A stretch of DNA of 64,000 nt from DYKG01 sp964596185. GTDB taxonomy: Bacteria > Muiribacteriota > Ozemobacteria > Ozemobacterales > Ozemobacteraceae. Numbering within the stretch: position 1 is the stretch's first letter; every line of letters begins with the position of its first letter. This document shows, in pieces, positions 45,437 through 54,244 of this stretch. A model generated the notes under the pieces. It was not told the origin of the DNA. It worked only from the letters and a program-made list of their open reading frames with translations, and did no database searches. The translations under genes and the position numbers were made by a program. The stretch covers positions 1 to 64,000 of the forward strand of contig CAZQUE010000018.1 in the NCBI GenBank assembly GCA_964596185.1. Reading direction: 5' to 3'.

Positions 45437-45465
45437 GTACCAATTTAACACTAATTATCTGTCAA
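45437..45465 (-). promoter_or_regulatory. Possible promoter of the chemotaxis operon
   Basis: On the - strand TTGACA (45465-45460) is perfect, but the -10 at 17 bases, TGGTAC, is poor. About 40 bases before cheD. Confidence 0.35.
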
Positions 45466-45902
45466 CCAAAACAAAAAAACAGCATTAATACGAAAACATT
45501 TTCTCTCTTCTACAATTTAATAATAGCGAAACAATTCGAAAATTGTCCAGCTGATGAATTTACCGGTTTTCTCGAAAGCATAAGCCAAAAATTGACGATA
45601 GAGAATTTCAAACAAGAAATTTCAACAAGATTTACCTACAAATCATCACAAAAAGTAGAATAAAAGCACTTTAATTGACATTTAATTGTTTATGTTATTG
45701 TTTTTCAGTTTTAATTATCTTTTTATTGATAATTAAGCCTCTGCCTGCCTGCTGGCGGAGACTTCCAGCTGAAACTACGAGGCAGCGAGATTTCCGCCGC
45801 GACAGATCAAGCTGTCGACAGACGAGCAGCAAAAGCTTGTTGCTGAGGCGGCATATTCAGAGCAATTCACGCCGCGACAGTCGGAGTCCGGGCCGTATAA
45901 CC

Positions 45903-46229
45903 AGCAAGCGCTAACAAGGCGGCATGCAGCAAAAAAGCTTAGGGCGCAGCAAATTTTCTCCTGGCAAGCGCTAACAAGGCGGCATGCAGCTAAAAATTAG
46001 GGCGTAGCAAACTTTCTCCCGACAAATACCGACAAGGCGGCATGTAGCAAAAAAGCTTAATGTGCGATATATTTTCGCGGCAAGCGCCGGCGAGGCGGCA
46101 TGCAGCTAAAAATAGGGGGCGTAGCAAACTTTCTCCCGGCAAATAATGACAAGGCGGTATGTAGCAAAAAAGCTTAAGGTGCGATATATTTTCGCGTCAA
46201 TCGCCGGTGAGACGATACGCAGACAATTG
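45903..46229. repeat. Degenerate 59-60 bp tandem repeat, about 5.5 copies, with two alternating unit types
   Basis: Units begin near 45903, 45963, 46022, 46081, 46140 and (partial) 46199. Each contains AAGGCGGCATG(C/T)AGC. Two variants alternate: one continues AAAAAAGCTTA and the other TAAAAATTAGGGC or TAAAAATAGGGGGC. Units 2 and 4 and units 3 and 5 are the closest pairs, so the larger period is about 118 bp. Older, decayed copies seem to extend left to about 45775. Not a CRISPR: there are no unique spacers. Confidence 0.85.
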
Positions 46230-46447
46230 CCTTGGGCGCCCCCCCCCTCTGACTGGTCTCTGGTCAGTGATGCGCAAGAAGTTGAAGTCACCAAAATTTC
46301 GGCGAACAAATGAGCAGGGGTTTGCGGAATCGCAACAAGAAACGAACAGACCGGAACAAAAAAGTCTAAAATACCCAGGCCCAATTCAACGGCTTTCGAA
46401 TTTCAGAACGCTCTAAAAACCTTCTAGAAGAGCTTTTTGACCAAAAA

Positions 46448-47842
46448 TCAAGCGGCCAGCATTGCCAAGGCTTTCCTTTCTGCGTCAGACAAAGCCTGAA
46501 GAGCCCGATCTAGCCTGGGCCCGGCCTTTAAAAGAAGAAAATCGCGAATCAGTCCCAGACAATTCTCTTTTTTCTGCTCGCTATCAACGCTTTTGTGATA
46601 ATCCAAAAGCAGCGCTAAATCCTCAGGGTCAGCGATTTCGAAAAGATAATGTTTTAACTCCAGAGCTCGTTCAGCGGTCAATCCCGAGTAAACCTTCAGC
46701 AAAGCATCCAACCCATCTTTTTTCGGGCGCAAAAGAGATGCCAAACCTATCGAGTTCAAAGCAATACTCATCTCAGGCTCTTCAGAAAGCCGCTCCAGCG
46801 CAGGAAGATTTCTCTGGGAATAAAGAGCATAAAGAGCATTCATCTTTGCGCCCGGCAGCTCTCCAGGCTTTTGAGCCAGGGATTCGAGCAAATTGCCGGT
46901 CTGTTCAATCGGATAACCGCCTAGAGAAGCGACCGCCATCATTCTCACCTCCGAAGATTCATCGGCAAGCATTCGCGAAATAGTTTCGATATCCATAGCA
47001 GAACTTGCCTTTTCCATTGAAGCCGCTGCCGCCTGGCGAACCCACTTATCAGGGTGAGACAAGCCTTCCTGAATCATCGAAATGAAAGGCAGATTAAAAT
47101 CAGAAAGATCGATGACCTTTAGAGCAATCTGGGCTAATTCAACTTCTGTAGATTGAAGCTTTCTGAGCATTCGATTAAGCAACTCAGCGTCTTCGCCACG
47201 CCACTCGACACGAATCTGCCTGATAACATTATCAGAATTTGGATTAATTATCAATTTCAAAACCGACTCGCCACCAATTCTTTTCAGCACCAACAAAGAA
47301 TTTTCAAAAAAATGATAATAAGAATAGTCGTCCAGTTTTTCAGCAGAATTTATCATATTTTCGATAACAAGGGGCAAAAAATCTCGACGGTTAAGATTAT
47401 TTAAAACTTCAAGGGCCTTGGCTTTTCTGGAAAAGTCACAATTCGCCGACAAAACATCACCGGCAAGCTCGGCCAACACCGGGAATCTTTTGAAATCATC
47501 GACCTGGCCCACAACATCGACCATCGCAGAAAAAAGGCTTGGCCGCGACTGTTCATCGACCCTTGGGCAAGCCTTTTCAAGTCGACGCAAAAGCTTTCGT
47601 CCACGCCTGGGATGAAAATATAGAAAATCTTCGATCTTCTGAGCCACTACCTTCTGGCGTTCCGGCGAAAACTCGGGCAGGCGGTGCAAAAGCACAGCCA
47701 GAGAAATCCCTCCGAGATCGATCAGATCGCATACTGCGTCGCCAAGTTTTTTTAATCGCACCTTTTTTAGAGCGCCTGTTATTTTGCGAATGGCCTTTAA
47801 ATCTTTTGAATCTATCTTTTTCATCTCGTTTCTTTCTTTCAT
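46448..47842 (-). CDS. HEAT-repeat protein
   Basis: 464 aa. It is an alpha-solenoid of HEAT-type helices, with clear repeats such as SHPDKWVRQAAAASMEKA and ADESSEVRMMAVASLGGY. The N-terminal 50 residues are basic. There is no signal peptide, no membrane segment, no catalytic motif. It overlaps the TPR gene by ATGA (an alternative Met is six codons on). Third gene of an operon with a DnaB-like ATPase and a TPR protein; it probably serves as a scaffold in the same complex. Confidence 0.82.
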   Translation of the reverse strand: MKERNEMKKIDSKDLKAIRKITGALKKVRLKKLGDAVCDLIDLGGISLAVLLHRLPEFSPERQKVVAQKIEDFLYFHPRRGRKLLRRLEKACPRVDEQSRPSLFSAMVDVVGQVDDFKRFPVLAELAGDVLSANCDFSRKAKALEVLNNLNRRDFLPLVIENMINSAEKLDDYSYYHFFENSLLVLKRIGGESVLKLIINPNSDNVIRQIRVEWRGEDAELLNRMLRKLQSTEVELAQIALKVIDLSDFNLPFISMIQEGLSHPDKWVRQAAAASMEKASSAMDIETISRMLADESSEVRMMAVASLGGYPIEQTGNLLESLAQKPGELPGAKMNALYALYSQRNLPALERLSEEPEMSIALNSIGLASLLRPKKDGLDALLKVYSGLTAERALELKHYLFEIADPEDLALLLDYHKSVDSEQKKENCLGLIRDFLLLKAGPRLDRALQALSDAERKALAMLAA

Positions 47843-49725
47843 AAATTCTGTAACAAACGAACCAATCTCGAACGATCGGCCTCAGGCAATTTGCCGAGTT
47901 CGATAATTTTGCGGGTTTCGCTTTTCAGACGCTCTTTTTGTGAAAAGTTCAAGCTGTTTCGCAGAACCATAGCTGGAATAACAGCATAAAGCGAATCATT
48001 GTCAACCGCGTGCTGCCAGTAGTTCCAAAACTTAGCCAACTTATTGCGGATCAACGAATTCATTGCCGACATTGCCAGAGCCTCGGCGTTTTTGGCTTCA
48101 TGACGAAGCACCAGATCGAATTCCCGCTGCGCAGAGGAAAAGTCGCCGGCAAAGAAAAATGCCTTACCAAACAAAAGATGATCTTCAACAAAGCGAGGAT
48201 GATAGTCGCCGATACGCTGAAGAAACTTCATTATACTACGACTGTCACCGGCCGCCAGGGTAAGCTCTACTCTGGCAATTATTTCAACCAGGCTGTCAAC
48301 TCCATCATCGAACTTTTTCCAGATCTCCAGGGCCCTGGCCGGCTCACCCTGAATAATGGCCAAGCGCGAATACCACAGGGCCGACTCTTCGTCAGCAGGG
48401 GACTTTTCGAAGATACGCTCGAAAGTTTTCTCAGCAGTCTCAAGCTCATTGAGCCGGAAAGCTGTATAAGCATAAAGAAAAAGGGCATGCGGCTCATCAG
48501 GATATTCATTCAGCACAATATCAAGGCGCCCGGCGGCACGTTCAAACTCTTTGTCGAAAAGATCAAGCTCGACCAGCGCCATGGCAAGCTCGGGAGTGTG
48601 TCCAAGGTCGCGAACAGCGTCTTTCAAAACCGCTCTTGCGGCATCCGAATCGCCTTTCATCGCAAGAGACTTGGCAAGCTCAACCCGATAAACTGGGTCT
48701 GAAGGAACGCTCAAATGTATTTCCGAGTAAATTTCTGCGGCGCGGTCGAAGTTTCTGGCCTGAAACAAAAGGTTTGCCAGCTCTCTGGCAATAAAGAGAT
48801 CCGCAGAGTCACGCCGGCGCAATTTTTCAAGCTCGTTTACCGCAACATCAAGAGTGGTTTTACCATCGTAAAGCCGGTCGAGAACATCATACACATCGGC
48901 CTCGTATGGGCTCTGACGCACTTTAAGAGCTGCTGATCCGGCCTTTTTCCGCAAAATTGGGAGTCGGCGGGTCAGTTCATTGTATTTTTCCTGTAGCAGA
49001 GACGGGTTTTCAAGAGTTTCAATGCCGTTTTTCAACAAATCTGCAGCTTCCTGGATCTTGCCGTCTTCAATCAAATGGTCGACCATCATTATCTGCAATT
49101 CCTGATCTTCTGGCGCAACCATCATAGCTCTTTTCAGAGAGGTTATCGCCTTATCACGATTTCCCAGGGCCAGTTGAGAGCGATAAATTCCCAGGAGGGC
49201 AACTGTAGAACTGCAGGCAACGGCAGCAGCCTTGCGATAGACATCAAGTGCCTGATCAAAACTCTGCAACCGAAAAAGAGAATCGCCCAAACGCAGCAGA
49301 AAATCAAAGTCTTTTATCAATTTTTCGATAATAAGCAAGCCTAATTCTGCAGCTTCCTCGTCTTTTTTAGATTCGCAAAGGCAAACAAATATCAGTTTTT
49401 TGATATCAACATCTTCAGGTAGTAATTGTTCCGCACGGCGAAAAGCCAAAAGAGCGTCTTCGATTTCTTCGCGGTATAGAAAAGCTTTACCTATATTATA
49501 AAATGCAGCGCTGTTGTGTGGCTCTCTTTCAATAACTTTCGAAAGCAGCTTGATTGCACGATCTGAAAGGCCTTTTTGCAGGCAGGCGGCACCAAGATTG
49601 ATAAGAATGTCGGTGTTTTCCGGCTCGAGATTCAAAGCGCGCTCATATTCTTCGATAGCATGGTCAAAAAGACCGCGCTGCTGCAGATCTATGCCTTTCT
49701 GAAAATATTCCTGAGCAGTATTCAT
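47839..49725 (-). CDS. TPR-repeat protein
   Basis: 628 aa. At least ten tetratricopeptide repeats cover most of the length, with classic units near the start (GLFDHAIEEYERALNLEPEN, AAFYNIGKAFLYREEIEDAL). A linker at about 255-300 separates two TPR arrays. It lacks a signal peptide and membrane segment, so it is probably cytoplasmic. It lies 3 bases after the DnaB-like ATPase gene and overlaps the HEAT gene. It is inferred to be a scaffold of this unit. Confidence 0.9.
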   Translation of the reverse strand: MNTAQEYFQKGIDLQQRGLFDHAIEEYERALNLEPENTDILINLGAACLQKGLSDRAIKLLSKVIEREPHNSAAFYNIGKAFLYREEIEDALLAFRRAEQLLPEDVDIKKLIFVCLCESKKDEEAAELGLLIIEKLIKDFDFLLRLGDSLFRLQSFDQALDVYRKAAAVACSSTVALLGIYRSQLALGNRDKAITSLKRAMMVAPEDQELQIMMVDHLIEDGKIQEAADLLKNGIETLENPSLLQEKYNELTRRLPILRKKAGSAALKVRQSPYEADVYDVLDRLYDGKTTLDVAVNELEKLRRRDSADLFIARELANLLFQARNFDRAAEIYSEIHLSVPSDPVYRVELAKSLAMKGDSDAARAVLKDAVRDLGHTPELAMALVELDLFDKEFERAAGRLDIVLNEYPDEPHALFLYAYTAFRLNELETAEKTFERIFEKSPADEESALWYSRLAIIQGEPARALEIWKKFDDGVDSLVEIIARVELTLAAGDSRSIMKFLQRIGDYHPRFVEDHLLFGKAFFFAGDFSSAQREFDLVLRHEAKNAEALAMSAMNSLIRNKLAKFWNYWQHAVDNDSLYAVIPAMVLRNSLNFSQKERLKSETRKIIELGKLPEADRSRLVRLLQNL

Positions 49726-49728
49726 TGC

Positions 49729-51339
49729 TTAAAATTCCTCCGGCCTTCCCTGGCGTTTTTGCTGCTGGCCATTGGCACCCTGTTCCTTGAACTTTTCGAG
49801 ATTCTCGATCATCGCAGTATAGTTTTCGACTTCCTGTGGGGCACATTCCTTGAATCTGGAAAAAGCCTCATAGAATCTGAAAAAGATTCTCGAATTGATA
49901 CTGCCCATTTTGTTCTTGGCGATAAGGGCTTCAGAAATCGGAATCATGAAACTATCTTCTTTTCCCCATTCCCATTCGAGGAATGGAGTATCAAAATTGT
50001 TCAAATAATCGGAATAGAGGAAGAAAACTGCATAAGGGTCGTAGAGCAGACCCATGATCTCTTCAAGATCTTCTTTAACAGGCCGACGATTGCTTATGGC
50101 TTTTGGCATTCCGGCAGTAGCGATCAGGGTCACGCCTTCAACGGCGCTCAGGCTTTTCAATTCAGAGGCAAGAAAGTTACACTTTTCGTTAAAGCTCATC
50201 TTGTGTTGATTGCGAATCTGAATTTTGAAAAGCGGATCGATTATAACTGCGACTTCGCCAGCTTTTTCAAGGCGGGTTCGTTTAACGTATTTTTTAATGT
50301 CATCAAGGAAAACCCGACCTGATGATTCATCGACGAGTAAAAGGCGCTGACTCATTTCAGCCACGGTCTGCAAACCTTTTTTCCTTTTTTCTTCAAAATC
50401 GATTCGGGTAACATAGGGATTTTTAATATAGTCGATGGGCACCTCTGAAGCATGAGCAACTATTTTGGCGGTAACATCGATGCGATTGAGATCGAGGCTG
50501 AAAAAAATCACTGTCAACTCAGGGTTGAGGGCCGCGAGATCCCAGGCCAGCTGAGTTGCGAAGGTGGATTTTCCCATGCCTACCCCACCGGTAATGAGAT
50601 AGAATTCCTTTTGAAATCCGTTAAGGCGCTCCATGAGAATCGGAAAATTGGTGTTCAGGCCCAGATAGCTACGCTTACTGGCGCGGTTGGCGTCGACCAT
50701 TTCCCGCATCTCTTCGATATGGGCCTCGATCCCGCGCAAATATCCGGCGCTTCCATGCAAAAACAGTGTGCGCAATTCCTGAATGCAGTTGCTGATGGTT
50801 TCGTAGGCATCTTTGTCATAGTGCATGATGCGCTCGGAGTATTGAATCATACTTCGATGTGCCTGGGTGCGAATGTTACGATCGCGGATTTTTTCGATCA
50901 AAGGTTCGACATCTTCAAGCATTGAGACGCCTGGAATCGAGAATGGCGAAAGGAAGAGATTTTTTATGCGCTCGATTCCGCCGGAGAGATCGACGCCGTC
51001 GCGTGCTCCCTGGCGAATAAAGCGCAGCTTATCGATAACCGTCGGCAAATTGATTGTGGCATTATCCTCGAGAAGTTCAAGCATTGCGCCAAGAAGGACC
51101 CGGTTGGCTTCAACACCCTGAAAATCAGAGACGCAAAAATGATTTTCGCGCAGCTGCCGGCCGATAATTACCGGTTCAAAGGTTAAATTAGCCAGAATTC
51201 TTTCTTCATCGAGGTATATTTCGTGGAGAAATTCTTCGAGTTCGGTTTTAAGTTTTCGAACCTTGGCGGCAGCGTTTTCAGTCTTGCCAGCCTTGGCTGA
51301 AGTGCTTTTCGTTCGGGTTTTCTGCTTTGTTTTAGGCAC
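49729..51339 (-). CDS. DnaB-like RecA-fold ATPase with altered motifs
   Basis: 536 aa. After a basic tail (about 1-35), residues 40-190 resemble the DnaB helicase N-terminal helical domain and linker. Residues about 220-460 form the RecA-like core with Walker A GGVGMGKST, then VIFFSLDL (DnaB usually has FSLEM), and VAVIIDPLF in place of the VDYLQ Walker B. A long C-terminal extension (about 460-536) is unlike DnaB. No primase or replication gene is nearby; its partners are TPR and HEAT proteins. It is probably not the replicative helicase. Its role is unknown. Confidence 0.78.
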   Translation of the reverse strand: MPKTKQKTRTKSTSAKAGKTENAAAKVRKLKTELEEFLHEIYLDEERILANLTFEPVIIGRQLRENHFCVSDFQGVEANRVLLGAMLELLEDNATINLPTVIDKLRFIRQGARDGVDLSGGIERIKNLFLSPFSIPGVSMLEDVEPLIEKIRDRNIRTQAHRSMIQYSERIMHYDKDAYETISNCIQELRTLFLHGSAGYLRGIEAHIEEMREMVDANRASKRSYLGLNTNFPILMERLNGFQKEFYLITGGVGMGKSTFATQLAWDLAALNPELTVIFFSLDLNRIDVTAKIVAHASEVPIDYIKNPYVTRIDFEEKRKKGLQTVAEMSQRLLLVDESSGRVFLDDIKKYVKRTRLEKAGEVAVIIDPLFKIQIRNQHKMSFNEKCNFLASELKSLSAVEGVTLIATAGMPKAISNRRPVKEDLEEIMGLLYDPYAVFFLYSDYLNNFDTPFLEWEWGKEDSFMIPISEALIAKNKMGSINSRIFFRFYEAFSRFKECAPQEVENYTAMIENLEKFKEQGANGQQQKRQGRPEEF

Positions 51340-51510
51340 TTGAACCTCCAGATTGTTCAGAAGGTCATTTTAAATCAGTGCGGTACAACTGTCAATGGCT
51401 CCAAATCTGCTTATTTCCTGATAATCACCACAAGATTAAACTATACGAAAGCTCATTGAATATTTTTTTTACTGGATCGCCCGATCTCTGGCGCAAACTC
51501 GTCGGGCAAT

Positions 51511-51620
51511 GACAGCAGCGTATTTTGCGATGCGATTATGCATGTCATTTCAGAGAAATCCAGTTCAAAGTTTGCTGAATGCCAACCTACGCAGGCATAA
51601 CGCTCGCAAAATAGCAGACG
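51511..51620. repeat. Imperfect inverted repeat (possible MITE-like or structured element)
   Basis: Arms at about 51511-51544 and 51592-51620 match in reverse complement over roughly 25 of 28 aligned bases, sharing TATTTTGCGA and TTATGC cores, with a 47-base loop. It lies just after the stop of the - strand gene at 51630 and in the 290-base region before the DnaB-like operon. No T tract follows, so a normal terminator is unlikely. Confidence 0.5.
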
Positions 51621-51629
51621 AACAAAATC

Positions 51630-52541
51630 TTAGAATGGAGTAAATACCTTTTTCAGCCCGGCTGAGCGAGTTTTATCATTTTTGTGCATGGTTTCCCAGT
51701 CTGGGTTGATCTGCAACTGTTTTTCAACTTCGCTTCGAAAAGCTTCATTGGCAAGAGCAGCTCTGGTAAAAATCGCCTTCATGACTGCGGCAACTACAAG
51801 CATGGTATCGATCATTCCATCGGGTTGAATTTCAACAAATTCAATTTCACTGTTCTTCAAATCTTCCATTGGGAAAAGGAAACAACCGGAAGCAATTTTT
51901 TCATCAGCACTGACCTTGGAAAAAACCAGCACAGGTTGCGGATTATTCTCCACAAATATCTCAAGATGCTGTAAAGGCAGGCTCTGCGAAGCAGCAAAAA
52001 TTGCAACGCAGCTGCTTTTTTGTGCCGTTGATCCACCCAATCGAATGAGACCATCGGCAGTGGCAGATGCGGTCAAATCGTTTTCAAGACGCGAAAACAG
52101 AGACAGAAAATCCATTTTGACTCGATTAGAGCCCTTTCCTTCGATTGGCATATTGAAGGCAAAATTCGCATTGAACTGGTTGCCCTGAGGGCTCAGATCG
52201 AAGGAAACTCCGGCAGAAGCAATCAGAGAAATTTTACTTTGCAGCGGATCATTAATCATTGCGGTGCGCCCGCGAACAATCATGATTGGGGTCAAATCAT
52301 CACCTTCAAAAACATTGAGAGCATAGCTTTCTGGTGCGCAATAGCGAAGCTGAACCAGCAGATGCATCGGAAAAGGCAGCTGCATATCCATGTCAAACGC
52401 CAAAGATTGGGGAAAAGAGCCCGGCAAGTCAATATTTTTCACATAGCCGGAGTCGCTGGCAATTATGTTTTGAGGGTCTATCGCCATGAGACTGCAAGTT
52501 GAAAGAATCGAAAAAATGAAAACAAAGACCAGTTTCTTCAT
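51630..52541 (-). CDS. Secreted protein of unknown function
   Basis: 303 aa. The signal peptide is about residues 1-20 (cleavage after SLMA). The mature part is beta-rich with no recognised domain; it has a few cysteines (RYCAPES, KSSCVAIF, SGCFLFP) and a helical C-terminal segment. It overlaps rqcH by 4 bases and is read after it. It is probably periplasmic; function unknown. Confidence 0.72.
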   Translation of the reverse strand: MKKLVFVFIFSILSTCSLMAIDPQNIIASDSGYVKNIDLPGSFPQSLAFDMDMQLPFPMHLLVQLRYCAPESYALNVFEGDDLTPIMIVRGRTAMINDPLQSKISLIASAGVSFDLSPQGNQFNANFAFNMPIEGKGSNRVKMDFLSLFSRLENDLTASATADGLIRLGGSTAQKSSCVAIFAASQSLPLQHLEIFVENNPQPVLVFSKVSADEKIASGCFLFPMEDLKNSEIEFVEIQPDGMIDTMLVVAAVMKAIFTRAALANEAFRSEVEKQLQINPDWETMHKNDKTRSAGLKKVFTPF

Positions 52542-54238
52542 GTTTCTTCTCCTGAATTGTGCGCATCTGAAGCATCGATCAGCTCTCGCGCCTGCTGTGG
52601 ATTTACAAAAATCGTGTTTTGATGAGTATAGGAAACCCTACCAGGACCGCCGCCCGGGATCTTTTTCACCCAGGCAACCTCGGTAGTATCGACGGCAACC
52701 TTGCTGCTGTCGCGGGCGAAGCTGAACCAGGCTGCAAGCAAAGCCCCGCGTTGAATATCGATTTCTTCAATTTCACCGCGAAGCTTCTTTAAAATTACGT
52801 GGGCGCCGGGTACATCATTGGCATGGAACCAGCGATCTTTTTTGCCGGCGACCTGAAAGGTAAGCAAATCGTTCTGACGACCGTTTTTTCCGACATAGTA
52901 GCGACAGTCATCTATTTCGAGAATTGGAGGGAAGTGGATTTTTTTGCGGCGACCAGAGCCTGCTTCAGACTTTTCTTTTCTTTTTGTGAAATTTTTTCGC
53001 TCAATTTCGGGCAAATCGGCTTCAGATGCGGCATTTTCGGCAAGCCAGATTTGTTCTTGCAACCAGGCAATGTCTGCCTCGATTTCTTTAATTCTTCTGG
53101 CAACCTCTATGGTTCCGCGTTGAGCCTTTCGGTAGCGCTGAAAGTACTTTTGTGCCTGAGCCGAAGCGGGCTTTGCCGGATCAAGCCGGATCGTCAATTT
53201 CTGTCCGGTTTCCCAATCATCGAGGGTAATGCTTTTGGCATTGGCCGGAATCTGGTAAAGATTTGCCACGAGCAGATTGCCGATCTTCTGCAATTCAGCG
53301 GCATTGGAAAATTCTTTAAGCAATTGACGTTGAATTTCCATGATCTGCTCACGCTTTTTCAATTCTCGTCTGAAATGCTGCAAAATCTGGCTTTGAGCCG
53401 TAGCAAATCGTCTTGATGCAATAAGTTGCTGCTCGGCAAAATCAAGAGCAGCACCGACCGAAGGAAATTCACGAGCAGTGATGACTGGACGAAAACCGTA
53501 AAGAGCCTGGATTCCGGTTTCTTTCTGGACCAGATAAGCGAGAGGTTCCGAACTATTCTGCTCAAGAATGCTTTTCAATTCGCTGGCAAGGGCGAGTGGC
53601 GTTTTCTGATCACGGGTTCGGCGTGCCAATTCTTTGGCAAGCTGGGGCGAAAATCCGCCAATCAGTTCAAACCAGCTTTGCGGCGACGAGTTAAAAGTCT
53701 TTTCCAGCTCTGGCAACTCAGCGGTAAAAGGATTGATCCTACAGGTTGAATCAGGGAGCTGATAAGTGTTTCCGATCGAATTGTTGGCGGTATTTCCCAA
53801 TCTTTCAAGAATTTTAAGGTTTTTATCACATAGAAAAAGGTCGGCAATGCGACCGGTAAATTCGCAAACGATAAAGAAATCACTGCGATGACCAAAAAAA
53901 TTATCGATGACGGCAATCTGAATTTTCAGCACGCGATCAAACTGCAGCATTTTTTCTGAACCGGCAAGCTCCAGTGCGACGATACGACCGTTTATCAACA
54001 ACCTCTGCATCTGTCTTAGCAGGTTTGAGCTTTTGTCAATTTCAATAGCCCGCCTGGTAAGCCAACAACCCTGTATCGACGGCTCGAGCTGAATAACCAG
54101 ATCTTCAAAACCCGTGTTTCTTTTAAGCCTTAAAGAAAAACCGCGGCCCGGGATCGTGAAGATCCGGGCCAGCAAGGGCTTGTCATTCAGAGTCTGAGCA
54201 AGCTCGTTACAGTGTTTTTTTAAGGTCAGGTAATCCAT
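52538..54238 (-). CDS. rqcH: NFACT-family ribosome quality control protein RqcH (FbpA-like)
   Basis: 566 aa. It binds stalled 50S-peptidyl-tRNA complexes and recruits tRNA-Ala to add C-terminal Ala tails. NFACT-N domain about 1-190, with the conserved D101-R102 (QFDRVLKI); HhH-like and coiled-coil regions about 190-400; NFACT-R domain about 430-555, with YYVGKNGRQNDLLTF and DRWFHANDVPGAHVIL. These are the family hallmarks; eukaryotic NEMF/Rqc2 is homologous. First of a pair with the secreted protein gene, overlapping by ATGA. Confidence 0.93.
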   Translation of the reverse strand: MDYLTLKKHCNELAQTLNDKPLLARIFTIPGRGFSLRLKRNTGFEDLVIQLEPSIQGCWLTRRAIEIDKSSNLLRQMQRLLINGRIVALELAGSEKMLQFDRVLKIQIAVIDNFFGHRSDFFIVCEFTGRIADLFLCDKNLKILERLGNTANNSIGNTYQLPDSTCRINPFTAELPELEKTFNSSPQSWFELIGGFSPQLAKELARRTRDQKTPLALASELKSILEQNSSEPLAYLVQKETGIQALYGFRPVITAREFPSVGAALDFAEQQLIASRRFATAQSQILQHFRRELKKREQIMEIQRQLLKEFSNAAELQKIGNLLVANLYQIPANAKSITLDDWETGQKLTIRLDPAKPASAQAQKYFQRYRKAQRGTIEVARRIKEIEADIAWLQEQIWLAENAASEADLPEIERKNFTKRKEKSEAGSGRRKKIHFPPILEIDDCRYYVGKNGRQNDLLTFQVAGKKDRWFHANDVPGAHVILKKLRGEIEEIDIQRGALLAAWFSFARDSSKVAVDTTEVAWVKKIPGGGPGRVSYTHQNTIFVNPQQARELIDASDAHNSGEET

Positions 54239-54244
54239 GCGGGG

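Larger units (their letters stand above)
45396..46447. other. 1-kb non-coding region with repeats
   Basis: No credible gene; the short open frames here have no ribosome site and follow the repeat period. 45396-45760 is AT-rich and holds the likely promoter of the chemotaxis operon. 45770-45900 is a GC-rich degenerate stretch similar to the repeat unit. 45903-46229 is the tandem repeat. Near 46239-46247 is a run of nine C, followed by a short inverted repeat (CTGAC...GTCAG). The final part before 46448 shows only a weak hairpin (GCTCT/AGAGC near 46410-46434). Confidence 0.7.

Noticed and set aside
45675..45914. Open frame in the repeat-flanking region
   Set aside because: It is Arg/Ser-rich, lacks a ribosome site and follows the degenerate repeat, so it is probably not a gene.
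45903..46229. CRISPR array
   Set aside because: The repeats are contiguous and decayed, with no unique spacers and no cas genes nearby.
46236..46270. Run of nine C as a phase-variable tract
   Set aside because: It lies outside any gene or recognisable promoter, so slippage would have no evident effect.
51479..51507. GCCCGA/TCGGGC hairpin as a terminator
   Set aside because: The stem is only 6 bp and the adjacent T run is on the wrong side for the - strand genes.
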